Shown one piece after another: positions 24,001-34,758 of a stretch of DNA of 64,000 bases. The notes beneath the pieces are model-generated. The model did no database searches. It saw only the letters and a program-made list of their open reading frames with translations, and was not told the DNA's origin. A program made the translations under genes and the position numbers. The DNA comes from Hetaerina americana (taxonomy: Eukaryota; Arthropoda; Insecta; Odonata; Calopterygidae): contig JAKTNV010000003.1 of the NCBI GenBank assembly GCA_022747635.1, positions 30,732,551 to 30,796,550 of the forward strand. Reading direction: 5' to 3'. Each line of letters opens with the position of its first letter. Position 1 is the first letter of the stretch.

Positions 24001-26394
24001 GAGCGGTCACTGATACCCATTTGAGCATGTGTGTACCCATATCGGGCTTCTCTAATATTTTGTTACTACTCTATCAGTTCATACACTGCCACTGCTTCCG
24101 TCTCTATCCATCTTCTTCACCCACCTTCATTTTTCTCCAAATAGAGGATCTCAATCCATCATAACGTACCCTCAGAACGGCAGGCGTAGAATTATGTCCT
24201 TTCAGAACGTGACGAAAACATTTCTATACTTAATATCTCTCGACAAGCTTTATAATTGGCGGTGGAAGATTTTGGGTTAAATATTCCTAGGATTGTTAAC
24301 ATTACCTGCCCTCTCACAACCTTATATAGAGTGTTTTTTGGAGAACTCTTAATAATACTGTCAATTGCGGGAGTTGCATAACATGTATGCAGTTTTTGGG
24401 GTTGTACAGGTCTTAAAGTCCACTTTATAGGCAGAGATGGGGACGAATTTAAGAACGTGTTTGAGAAGTGGAAATTCTAATTTAATGAAAAATTTATGTT
24501 TTGCATTCTGTATGAATGTACAAACTTAAGTTTAAAATCAGAAGTTGTTCATTTGGCGGAAATGAATTAAACTTAGAGTAGAATGGTTGTTACGTCAATT
24601 TATATAATTTGTGCGTTTCTTGTATCTAGTTCTCTACTCATTCTCTTGGAAATGAATTATGAAAAACAGTTTCCTTAGGAATAAAGTGTACAGATCACTG
24701 ACTTAAAGTAACCCGGACAATGATTTCCAATCCTTCAACCTATTGTAGTGAGTAGAATTCGTTAGTCCGATTTGCACCTGAATAAAAGAGTAATATTCTA
24801 TACGAGCTGGGCGTGTTTTATGCCGAGTCAAGTGAAAACGGCGTCTGCTAAATGTATCATTTTGTCAAACAAATATTTGAGTGGCATATCTTCGGTAACT
24901 CCTATTGAGTGACAGTAAATTCAATAAGGGGGAAATGATATTTCGATCGAGAGCTTTGTAGAAAAAAAATCAAGTTGGAAATATTGATTCATGTGTATAA
25001 AATTTTGGTTGATTAAGTAATGGTTCTTGAGAAGCTAGGCGCTTAAATATTTGCTGCATTTTATAATTGATATCGCATTTGTTTGAATAAAACTTTTTAG
25101 TTTTGTTCAGATGAATTAAGTGATGATATCACAAAAAACACGTTGCATTCATTTGGGAGAAATGATGCAAAAGTATCTAAAGACATAATACGTACTTCAG
25201 ATACATGAATTTTTCATGCCACCTACATTTTTTTACTGTCCTGATTCGTTTTTTGGGGGTTTACCATCGAAGGTTCTTTTGTAGAACTAACTTATCAATT
25301 CACTTGCACGATAAAACCGCAATTAAATATCCAGCAATCACACTTCTATGCGACAACTTACATAATGCATCCAAGTGTATCCGAAAACAAAAATAATATT
25401 CGACCCATTAATTTGATTAGAGATAATTGGATATCTCGCATTAGATAAACTTGGTCACCATATATATGTGCATATGAATGGCATATAGGAAACGAGTTGT
25501 TTTCTGGTTCAATCTCTTTGGCATAAATTAAAAATCAAGTAAATTTTCTCAATATGATAATCATTTTTGATAGGTTGTATTTTGGCTAAATTTGAGTTGT
25601 GATTTTCGAGAAAATATTGATCCAGAGACCGTCGTGAAGAGCAGCGTTAGCGACAGATTAATAGCAACCTGTAAAATTAACAGCACCGGGTAAAATAATA
25701 CGTTTTTCCAGCTGTTGCTGAGTTAATATGCAGCTGCTTGAAACAGAGGAGGAAGTGCTTTTCATTTTTTACTCAGAGACCTATTCGAAAAATCCCTTTA
25801 TCAGATATAAGTAATTAAAAACTCAAATCAAACCCAGGTGGCTGGAATTCTTCGAATGAATCCAAAATCGTATGCGTATTGAGAATTAATATAGGCACTT
25901 GCGCATCCCAAAGACCTTTTAAACCCTACCTAACCTACTAAGGAACATTGACCTAAAATCCGATTTCCATCAAAGTTTGCGTGAAAATTTGTACTTCTTT
26001 GGCGGTTCGGAGGCCTCAAATTTCGAATTAGATAAGTAGGAGATTCAGTATGAGTGAAGTTATGTTTAACAGCCATTGTGAAGCCGTTTAGAGAACCCTA
26101 AAGGATACTTATTTCGTGAAATTGGCTTGGTTGTCTATTGTGTCATGCAACTCTTCGCAAATGTATGTTATGTACGATATGTACGTATAAGTATGTGCAT
26201 ATAAATACGCTAAAAGGGCTTAAGGCATTGAGGCTAGAGGATGTAGGAAAAATTGAATAGGTAACAGGCACACATTATGAAACACAAGGCTAAAGAATTA
26301 CTTGCAAAAAAAAGCGAAAACTTCTATATTCCATATTCTTCATTACTATCAGTTGATGACTTTCTATACCAAATTGTCTGTTTTGTTTATTTTA
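21009..26394. other. gene-free stretch
   Basis: No supported exon, RNA gene or transposon on either strand. Confidence 0.4.
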
Positions 26395-26525
26395 TTTATT
26401 ATGGTATCATTGATCACTAATGTCACTAAAGGCCAAGCCTTTTATACCGGGTTATTAACATGAAATAACAAGGAAAATTGTTAACACCCAAGCCCAAGGT
26501 GGATGGGAATCCGCCTGGCTAAGTG
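26395..26525 (-). mobile_element. tRNA-derived SINE (family 1), 3' fragment
   Basis: Contains ACACCCAAGCCCAAGGTGGA followed by TCCGCCTGGC, the same body as the better copy at 32476-32678 (ACACCCAAGCCCTAGATGGA...CACCCAGGC), next to an AAAT-rich tail. The tRNA-like head is missing or unrecognisable. Confidence 0.6.
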
Positions 26526-27382
26526 AAACAAAACTTTTGAGAATTATCAGAAATTTTGGGCACCATCGGGCAGCGTACAACGGAGGCGAAAAATCATGGT
26601 GTTTTGCAAGCCTACAGGGATCAGGGACGAGGTTGAACCTCCTGTCATGTGCCCCTTCGCCTTCCTTTTTAGGCCACAGTAAGTAACTTGAGCATACTTC
26701 CGAATTCATGGCTTTTCCAGTCACTTTCATAATGTCATTTTCGTTACGTTCAGATGCCAGCTTATGACTATGAGACTTGTGGAAAATGCGTGGGTGGCAG
26801 TGAGCGGTAAATCCCATTCAGAAAACCGCAGCACCAGAAATATTGAAAAAATTAGCAAAGTCACACATCCCGGTTTCCTTGTAACCCGTGAAAGCAAAAA
26901 AGAACATGTTAATTAAAGGAAAGAGTATCCGCTCAAAGCCACGGGCTCGTCAAAATGTATTCTTGATTATGAATTTCATTCTTTTTTATTATAATATAAA
27001 AATAAAATAAATATAATAATTGATCATGTGGCGAGAAAACAAAAGGACGCTAAAAGAAGTAATTAGTGGTTCGGATGGTGAAAATACATACATATTATCT
27101 GTAGCTGAGTTTAGCGGAATGGAATATAATGCTATCTTGATTCTATCTCTGATGCGTTGGTTGATGCTATCGTGGAATTTTTTAAAAACAAAAATACATA
27201 AAATTTCCCAAGTATCCATAAGAAATAGAATATTTGTACGCTCCATTGTAACCGCTTGTGTTGCACATTCACGGGGATAGTTTAGCCTTCTGGACTGCAT
27301 TTAGCCATGAATTGGTCTTCCTGAAGAAAAATACAGAGGAGGGAGCAGAAGGAGGGGATATGTAATTAGGGACAAACAGTGG
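26526..27382. other. gene-free stretch
   Basis: No recognisable gene. Two overlapping antisense open frames of about 90-100 codons at 26989-27300 have no identifiable product. Confidence 0.4.
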
Positions 27383-27439
27383 CTACGAAGAGCACGGAGG
27401 GTGTATTATTGTGAGAATGTAGGTGATGTGAGGGGAGGG

Positions 27440-27890
27440 GAGCTGTGTACGGGAGCAGTAAGCAGCACACGAGCCCGCGACGTGGTTGCAGTGCGGCGGG
27501 AGGGGTGACGCAGGAGGAAGACGGGGAGTCCCTAGGGGAGGAAGGCGTGGAAAATGGAGGTCTGCCGAGTGAGGCGAGGCATTGTCGTCGCTAGAGATAG
27601 TGGGCCGCACTGGTGCCTCTTTTTCCCACCTGTTGCGCCACCGAGCACGCAACTTACCGTGGGAATGGAACCGCCTCGTTTTGCCATTTACGTCGTTGCG
27701 CAAACTCACTTTTCCCCCAATGTCAAAGTGTAAGGTCTGACGGGGGAGGGGGCGGGGGTGAGGACGCCTCCCACCAACTCTCACTCTCCGCGACGCGGAC
27801 GTCCCTCTGTCGGCACGTAAACTCGTCTCTCAAGACATTTCGTCGCCTCTTGCTCGATGCAATGTCACACGCGTACGACCACCGATTGCT
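27440..27890. promoter_or_regulatory. GC/CpG-rich island
   Basis: A 450-bp block of high GC and CpG content in an AT-rich neighbourhood. A strong minus-strand donor (CCCACG/GTAAGTTG) lies near 27645, so this could be a non-coding first exon or promoter of a minus-strand transcript. No protein product could be recognised; the open frames on both strands are a by-product of composition. Confidence 0.4.
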
Positions 27891-28069
27891 GCGCCTTTAA
27901 AAAACTTTCGGTCGATTGCTTCCATCGCTGCAGCAGGCACACACTAATGGATTCGAGAGTTGTCACGGAGGCAGTCGTGAATAAATATTGCCTACAAATT
28001 TTGGTGTGGGTGAAAATTTTTCGGTCATAATGAGGGTATTCCCCATGCACCCTAAAACTAGGATGGCAT

Positions 28070-28445
28070 GTACATTATTATCCTAGTAATATACTCGTAT
28101 ATGAAACAACACTTGTCAGACTTCAACGCATATTCTCACTGCCTCAGTCAACATACCAGAACCTAGTCAAACCAGCGTATCAAATACAATCGAACCAAAG
28201 CTGCAAGTCTAGGACCAAAGTCAATGGGACTATGCCTGTACAATAAATTACCCCAGAACTACAAAGACATTACGGTTTAACTCGGTCTAAAAAACAGAGA
28301 GAAAAATTATTTCGGCATATTTGAATCCATTAATGATGATCAAAAGATGTCCTACGTACAGTATGGCCTATGTGCATGTAAATACACAGTTGTGTGTTTA
28401 TTCTTGAACACCAATCCTTGTATAAATAAAAATTATTATTACTAC
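28070..28445 (+). mobile_element. LINE 3' end (jockey/CR1-like), degenerate
   Basis: The plus strand translates to SLGPKSMGLCLYNKLPQNYK, the motif found at the extreme C-terminus of many insect LINEs (order-of-residues pattern S-x-G-x-x-LYN-x-LP). It is followed by more decayed sequence, an AATAAA and an ATT/ACT microsatellite tail at about 28425-28448. Assigned on motif and tail only. Confidence 0.5.
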
Positions 28446-28449
28446 TGCA

Positions 28450-31400
28450 GGAGGAAGGCATCCGAGTTCTCCATATAGATTCAGGAAATATTAAACCAAA
28501 AGTACTGTTTCAGTAACATTTTTCCAAATCAATAATGCTTTAGTTACTTTCCAATTTTATTGAGACCATTTTGAAATTCTCTTGAATCCCGTTGTTTGCG
28601 ATCAAACAAACCCTCTTTCAAGAATGAAGACGTTACTTTCATTTGCGTTGTGAAAGTAGTGTGCCCTCTTTTAAACACTCCATCTAGCCTTTAGCTGAGT
28701 GTGCAACTAATAATGCCGATATTTTTAAAACCCTGAATGATGTATTGCATTCATAAATGATCTTTCTTTTAGCAAACTCATACCATTGCTCTGCCTGTCC
28801 CAACTAGTTCAAGTAGCACCGGCACTGCCAACGTTGTGTTTAGGTATTTAACACCTTGTTTTTGCCGGTAATTCCCGCTTATAATCTTAAAACTGTAAAA
28901 AAGCTGACAGTTGACATTTATTAAAACCTATAGTTGAAAAAATAAAAGTAGGAAAAATAAAAAATATTGAGGGCAATCGAAAAAGCTTTCTTTCGCGGCA
29001 GTACAATGATATATTCTCCAGACATTAAATGAAAAAATAATTATTTATGGCAAGCAGCGAGAATAACTGAAGATCACATTTAAACTTAAACTTGAAGGTT
29101 TATGGTTACACTTGGTTTTCCTTAAAATGTATACCGGAGGTTTACTCAACGCATTATAGATCTATTCAATTCCTAAATAAGTATATAAAAAAGGGTATCT
29201 TGAAATAGGCGATGATGAATATGAAAATTAATGTGTTTAAGTGTACTGACGACCTTGGTTCAATGTAGGCAGTAAAACATAAAGAATTTGAGTCGGAGTG
29301 TGCTGTCTCAGCACGGAAAGCCCTATTATTATCTTTGAAATCTTTCAAGGCAACGTTCAACTCATTGTCCGCGAGGTTTCTTTTGCCTTTTCCCGAAACT
29401 TGTCTCAAAATATCTTTATAGCACCCCAAAACATTGCATAATATTTAGTAATAGGCCGGACTCATTTGGCAGCATTTTGTTTGTTCATGGTAGTGATGAC
29501 CTAATCTCATAGTAAACAAGTTGCTGGTTGTCGATTTAACAGTGCTTGCTGTGTACGAAGAGAATATTAAAGAAAACAGTTCGCTAAAAATAACCGAGTT
29601 CTAGCGAAGGACTGAATGGAAAGAGTATACTTTCTCGAGCACATTAAGAGAGTATATAATAACCGGTACTTCGTTTCCGGAAGTAATTGATGGTTCCACC
29701 TCATCTCCAGAATCATACACATGCAACAAAATGTTGTAAGACGAATATTTCACTATACGTAGCTGTTGATTGATGAGATTACATCCCATTGAGTATTTAT
29801 TTCTGTGAAGTTACTTTAGAGTAAAAAATAACAGCAATTTGATTTCTGCTGAAGGGATTTGATGAGGTGAACGAGGGAAGAGGGGACCTAACGTTTAATA
29901 GATGGCAAATCGCTCAAGTATGTCCACACACAAAGTGACGTTGGTCAACACGTAACCTGTGTGCATTTTACGTAGGGCAGAATCTTCATTCCTTCCACCT
30001 TATCCCATGGCGACGGTGTTTCCATATTTGAGCCCTGTCCTTCATTTCTCTATATAAAGTTTCCTCTTTCCTCCATCCTCTACCTGTAGTCCTTTTCCAT
30101 GTTAACTTGGACCTTCTTCCTCTTAAAGACAGTATTGAATGCTTACATTATATCCATAGGCAATTTGGTGAACCAAGTGAAGTTACTTAACGATTGACCC
30201 CTCCTCAAATTCATTCAATAAATTGTGAAACGAATGAAAAAATCAGATCCGAGACTAATTCAAATAAATAATCACGTTACTTTCTCTGCACATCTTACAC
30301 ATATCATATATTGTACATGGCCTAATGGAATAAATTAGGCTAGGCACTTTGATTTTCAGTGCGTTCTAAGAAAATCTTTAGTCGGATTCTCAAGGCGGTT
30401 GACCAAAACCAAATTATTCGGATATGGCTTCACTCAAAAAATGCAAAGAAATGTGGAGAGAAAATTTCGGTTTGCGAATCATCGCACTTGGTTGTATATT
30501 AAACTGTAAGAGATCCACTGGAACGAAAAATACTTAAAAGTTGCTTACTAAGGACTGCAATAATTTTATTGAATGTGAATGTCCATGCTTGGTTTTATGA
30601 TTATAACTGAAAGTTATTGTCTGAATTGCGTGAGGAGTCATGTCAGAAAGTTTATAGAGCATCCGGGATTTCCCCTTGACTGCCTGCGAGCGCGCATCCA
30701 CCCCTCCCACACTAATTATTCGCGTCACCAAATGTTTCACACTAACGCATAGAGAAAACGGGACACCCCAGCCTTAGTTTCCAGTTGATGAAATCATCGA
30801 TTAGTCTCTTTTTTATAAGTTTCCCACCTCCAAATTCACTTAGTGCCTTCCTTTGGCCAGAACAACGCATTCTTTTGAGATAGTCACCCTCCGAAATGTG
30901 ATCCTTCTCTGTCGTTTCCATGACACGCACTGCAACGCTTTCTCTAATTGTTTTTCTGTCCAATCCTGTGGCAAATCGTTCCTGTAAAGACCCAGACCCA
31001 GCAAGTGTCAGAACAGGAATGGCGACGCTGGTTAAATTTTAATCCTCGGGCGCCAGGAACAGCTTTTTGGAGTTGCTCATCGTGTCCATCATTCCCTTCC
31101 AACTTAATAAAATTTCGAAGACCCCCATCCCATGATAAATGAAATGCCGTCGCGAATTTGAATTTACTTCATAAACCTGCTGTCAAAAGCCATCCATTAT
31201 TTAGGTCATACGAAAATCAAAAACTGTGTAATCTACCCCTAATTTCCCTGAATGCCGCCTACCTATAGCAGGGTTTTGCAGTCGTAACCAGCCAATCTTG
31301 TTTAAATCTGAGAGCCGCTACGATATACTTTTTTGATTTTCATGTGGTTAGATCAGTGACCTCATATTTTCTTGTGCGGCGATCTTTGAGTGGGGAAAAA

Positions 31401-31544
31401 GATTCTCACTTGGTTGAAAAAAGAATTTCCCTTCATATCGTTTAATTTACCTTAAACTCTTACGATTGATATTTTTACAGTTTCTTTGTTCTTGAATTTA
31501 GCCTTCGGGCATGAGCTGATTTCCGTTTTAGTTTTCTGATAATA
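28450..31544. other. gene-free stretch
   Basis: No supported gene. A minus-strand frame ending near 30963 contains DWTEKQLEKALQCV, weakly like the start of a pogo/psq helix-turn-helix, but nothing downstream confirms it. Confidence 0.4.
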
Positions 31545-32040
31545 CGTGGGTCATTCAATGAGTCTTTAGAAACAAAATCAAAATGAAATGATATTGGGTA
31601 GATTTTTTATTTTTCAACACTAACTCCTTTCAGCTCAATTAACTTTTCCCAGCATTTCTCCTACTTTTTTAAGCCGTCCATTTATTAGGATTTCCGAAGG
31701 TTCTCAAAATATGCATCTGTGTTCGCGATGACCTAATTCAACGTAAATCTTTTCCGCCGAGCCATTTCATCGAGTTTGAACATTAGAAAAATAGGCGCTG
31801 AGGGCCAAATCTGGTGAATATGGTGCATGTTGTAGTAGTTCGAACCCTATTTCCATAATCTTCGCTACCGGAACAGCACCGGTGTTCACCCGTGCATTGT
31901 TTTGAAGTTAATAGAGAATCTAACAGCGGTAGGCCATCAAATTTGGTCCTGGACTAGGGAAATCGGGTACGGAGACATTGGGCATGATTTGCTAAGAATT
32001 CAAGGATGCAAGCATGTCACTAACTGCAGATTTTAAGGGG

Positions 32041-32345
32041 CCTAAGCTCTTCAAAGATGACTGAGAGTGTGAAGGACGAGCCCCGCGCTGGGCGGCCGTC
32101 AACGTCAAGAACCGAAGACGTGTGCGTGAAGTGCTGAATTCAGGCCGTCGGTTAAGTGTTCGGATCATCGGAGATGATATTGGCATTGATAAGATGACTT
32201 TGCACACCATTGAAAATTTGGCGATGCGAAAGATCTGCGCTGAATTCGTCCCGCAGGTCTTGACGGGCGACCGGAAGCAGAGTCGAGTGACTACTTGGCG
32301 AAGACCTTCTGCAACGCGACTTGACGATTTTCCAACCCACTAACA
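32041..32345 (+). mobile_element. mariner transposase N-terminal fragment, nested
   Basis: Plus-strand peptide TESVKDEPRAGRPSTS followed by SGRRLSVRIIGDDIGIDKMT and FVPQVLTGDRKQ. This is the second helix-turn-helix and linker of a different mariner subfamily, lying in opposite orientation inside the minus-strand mariner. No termini were found, so whether it arrived by transposition or by rearrangement is open. Confidence 0.7.
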
Positions 32346-32475
32346 GCCCCGACTTGCCACCAGCAATGTCTGAAATAAATCTAGTTTTCCTAAACTGCTC
32401 CCGATAATTTTCATACAAACCTTGTATGCCTGTGGCCTCTACTATGTCACGCACTTTGATCCGTCGATCACTTAA

Positions 32476-32678
32476 TTTATTTATTTATTCAGTATAAGTT
32501 CGAAAACAGCACATTTTGGCTTTTACATCGAACTATAAACAACGATAACAATGGTCACATTTACAAACACCCAAGCCCTAGATGGAGGGAAACTCACCCA
32601 GGCGGGAATCGAACCCGCGACCCTTGGAATGGCAGACGAGGACGTTACCCAGCCGCCACCGGGGTCGGCTGGGTAACC
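32476..32678 (-). mobile_element. tRNA-derived SINE (family 1), intact copy
   Basis: About 203 bp. Reading the minus strand, the head holds an A box (GGTGGCGGCTGGGTAAC) and a perfect B box (GGTTCGATTCC), then a body with CATCTAGGGCTTGGGTGT and an (AAAT)n tail. TTAA is present on both sides (32472-32475 and 32679-32682), and removing SINE plus one TTAA restores the mariner reading frame between IHDMVL and SDRR, which proves insertion. Transcription would be by RNA polymerase III from the internal boxes; mobilisation relies on a LINE partner. Confidence 0.85.
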
Positions 32679-33486
32679 TTAAAACCATATCGTGGATTTT
32701 GTCAATCATTTCAGACGGGATCACCTCCAATGGACGTCCCGAACGATGTTCATCAGTTGTGGGTACACGTACAGCCTCATTTAAACTCATTACCCAATTG
32801 CACACAGCCGCAAATACATTACACCATGAACTACACTCAATTCAGCTTTAATCTCCTTTGGTGTTAAGCCTTAGAAATTATTTTTTAATAAACAAACGTT
32901 TGTTGCTTCTATGGACTATGCAAATGAAACCACGTGATGGATATTACAAACTTAAACAGCAGTTTAATGATAGATTAGGCTTACTAAGAGCGCCATATCT
33001 TGGATTTTCCTAGGACTTATCGAACGACCTATACATGACGTAATCATGCTTTTTGTTCGCTCCAAGCCATTTTAACGAACATGGGCGGCTTCCCATTCTT
33101 TATTTTTCTTCATCAATTCTTTTTGTACTGTGTTAATTCCAAATATCACAAAACAACACCCGCATTAACCTTTTCCTTATTTATTTGATTTCCTCTGGAA
33201 AAACCACTTTTTCATTATGTTCGTCAAATGTTTCAGCATTTCTAAAGCACTTAGTTGTGATTTTTTTTTCAGATTTTCATATCTGTCACAAGTACATTTC
33301 ACTCTAGTTCCAGTATTCATGGACAAATAATATAGGGTTATGGACAGCTATTTGGGTCAGTTTTCTACTTTTATATAAGAAGCTGAGCCTTCTAGTTCTA
33401 CCATCCCTCTTACAAGGGTTAACGCACAATAAGATTTGAGGATAGACTAACAATGTTGTTACTGAAGGGGTTATTATAAAAATTAC

Positions 33487-33750
33487 CATAAAAATAGTAA
33501 TCAACCTGAAGTTTTGCTTGGTAGATGATGGTTGAGTTCACCCAGTACTAACCCCAAAGATGTGTGAAATCCACACATCAGGGCAGGGTGGCTAGATCCT
33601 TTTGCTGTACCGGCTATGGTTTCACATGAAGGTCTGGTACCAGGAAAAACACACAGCTTGGGTGGAGCTGAGGGTGCCCAGAGAGGCATGCCTGGAAATC
33701 AAACCCTCTGGCCAGTAGTCCTATGCTCTGACCCTAGACTCATGCACCCA
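33487..33750 (-). mobile_element. tRNA-derived SINE (family 2), copy A, degraded
   Basis: Flanked by a perfect 12-bp target-site duplication, TATAAAAATTAC, at 33475-33486 and 33751-33762. The body (AGTAATCAACC...GATGGTTGAGTTCACCCAGTACT and ACATCAGGGCAGGG in plus-strand reading) matches copy B. The tRNA-like head is present but the B box is mutated (plus strand GGAAATCAAACC). Confidence 0.85.
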
Positions 33751-33804
33751 TATAAAAATTACAATCACTAATATTATAATGATTAATTAAAATGACAAGT
33801 ATTG

Positions 33805-34095
33805 AGCCATGAACACAGTAATCAACCCGAAGGTCGGTTTAGTATGTGATGGTAGAGATCACCCAGTACTAAGCCCTATACAGCATGTGAAAATTCACAC
33901 ATCAGGGTAAGGGGGCCAGTTCCTTTCCCTGTTCCGGTTATTGTTTCCCAGGAAGACCTGGTACCCAAAAAATCACTTTAGCTTGGGTGGATATGGAGCT
34001 GCAGGTGCCCAGAGTGCCTTGCCCGGGAATCGAACCCAGGACCCTCCGGTCAGCAGTCCAATGCTCTACCCACTGGACTACCGCGACCCACTGAT
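33805..34095 (-). mobile_element. tRNA-derived SINE (family 2), copy B, well preserved
   Basis: Minus strand begins with a tRNA-like head carrying an A box (TAGTCCAGTGGGTAGAGC) and a perfect B box (GGTTCGATTCC), followed by a roughly 200-bp body that ends in CGGGTTGATTACTGTG. AAGTATT flanks both sides (33797 and 34096), a probable short duplication. The head is not a usable tRNA because the acceptor stem does not pair. Confidence 0.85.
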
Positions 34096-34102
34096 AAGTA
34101 TT

Positions 34103-34661
34103 AAATTACTTAATGAGCTTTTACTGCATGCTATCATACATGAATATTTTTGGTTTTCAAAAGCAGTTGCTTGGATAAAATTAGAATTACACCTTATTAC
34201 TGACCTCTAGAGCCACACACATTTATGAAAACCTTACAAGGATGAACAAAAGGGTAAGCAAGTAAAATTTAAGATCATTTACCTGGACAGTGAAAGGTCC
34301 TGGGTTCAGATCCCAGATGTCATTTAATTCATGGAAATTCTATTATCTTTTGTGTTCATTGTTTTATGTTTCCTTCACACCATACTGAATTTAGGTGAGG
34401 ACACATATGCATTAAGTAATTAAAATGGAATAGGTAACACATAAATGAAGATGTTTATGTGAGGGTGATAAAAATAACTCAAAAAATAAAAGCCTTAAGA
34501 GACATTTCATTGCTAGAAAATTTATTTAAGTGACAATTAAAATGTTTCAAAAATGCAATAGTAAATACAGAGTAAATAGGTGTGCAAACAATATGTGGTA
34601 CAATTGCACTTACATTTTACATCTACCTTTCATGACAGGTGGCAAAATTTAATTCATCATT
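34103..34661. other. intergenic, downstream of TTC21
   Basis: No gene. A T-arm-like hairpin CTGGG-TTCAGAT-CCCAG with a near-consensus B box at about 34297-34313 (plus strand) is probably a worn tRNA-derived SINE head. A second AATAAA on the minus strand lies at 34521-34526. Confidence 0.4.
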
Positions 34662-34667
34662 TTTATT
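34662..34667 (-). terminator. polyadenylation signal of TTC21
   Basis: AATAAA on the minus strand, about 92 bp past the TTC21 stop codon. The adjacent sequence has no A tract that would betray a retroposed cDNA tail. Confidence 0.5.
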
Positions 34668-34758
34668 AAATTGTGTATAAAAGACTTTCAACACATTCAA
34701 AATATTTTCAGTGCGTCATTTCCTGTAATTAAAGCCATTGATGCAGTAGACCCAATAC

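Larger units (their letters stand above)
31545..33033 (-). mobile_element. mariner element (minus strand), broken and host to two nested insertions
   Basis: Terminal repeats are visible: GGTCATTCAATGAGTC at the left and the complement of GGTCGTTCGATAAGTC at the right. On the minus strand the N-terminal transposase (DEHRSGRPLEV...IDKIHDMVL, about 32690-32760) is interrupted by a SINE and resumes as SDRRIKVRDIVEATGI. The C-terminal half (about 31580-31890) shows a decayed catalytic box (NNARVNTGAV for DNAPxHTA), HAPYSPDLA and WLGGKRF. Stops and frameshifts abound, and the middle domain carrying the first Asp is not seen. Confidence 0.75.

Noticed and set aside
27383..27900. Protein-coding gene in the GC-rich block
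   Set aside because: Open frames on both strands are low-complexity and proline/arginine/serine-rich with no conserved segment.
30742..30963. pogo/psq-type DNA-binding domain
   Set aside because: Only about 14 residues resemble the start of such a domain; the rest does not follow the fold.
33805..34095. A genuine tRNA gene
   Set aside because: A and B boxes are perfect, but the acceptor stem does not pair, a 200-bp non-tRNA body follows and flanking duplications are present: it is a SINE.
34297..34313. tRNA T-arm with B box on the plus strand
   Set aside because: No D arm, anticodon arm or acceptor stem could be built around it; probably a worn SINE head.
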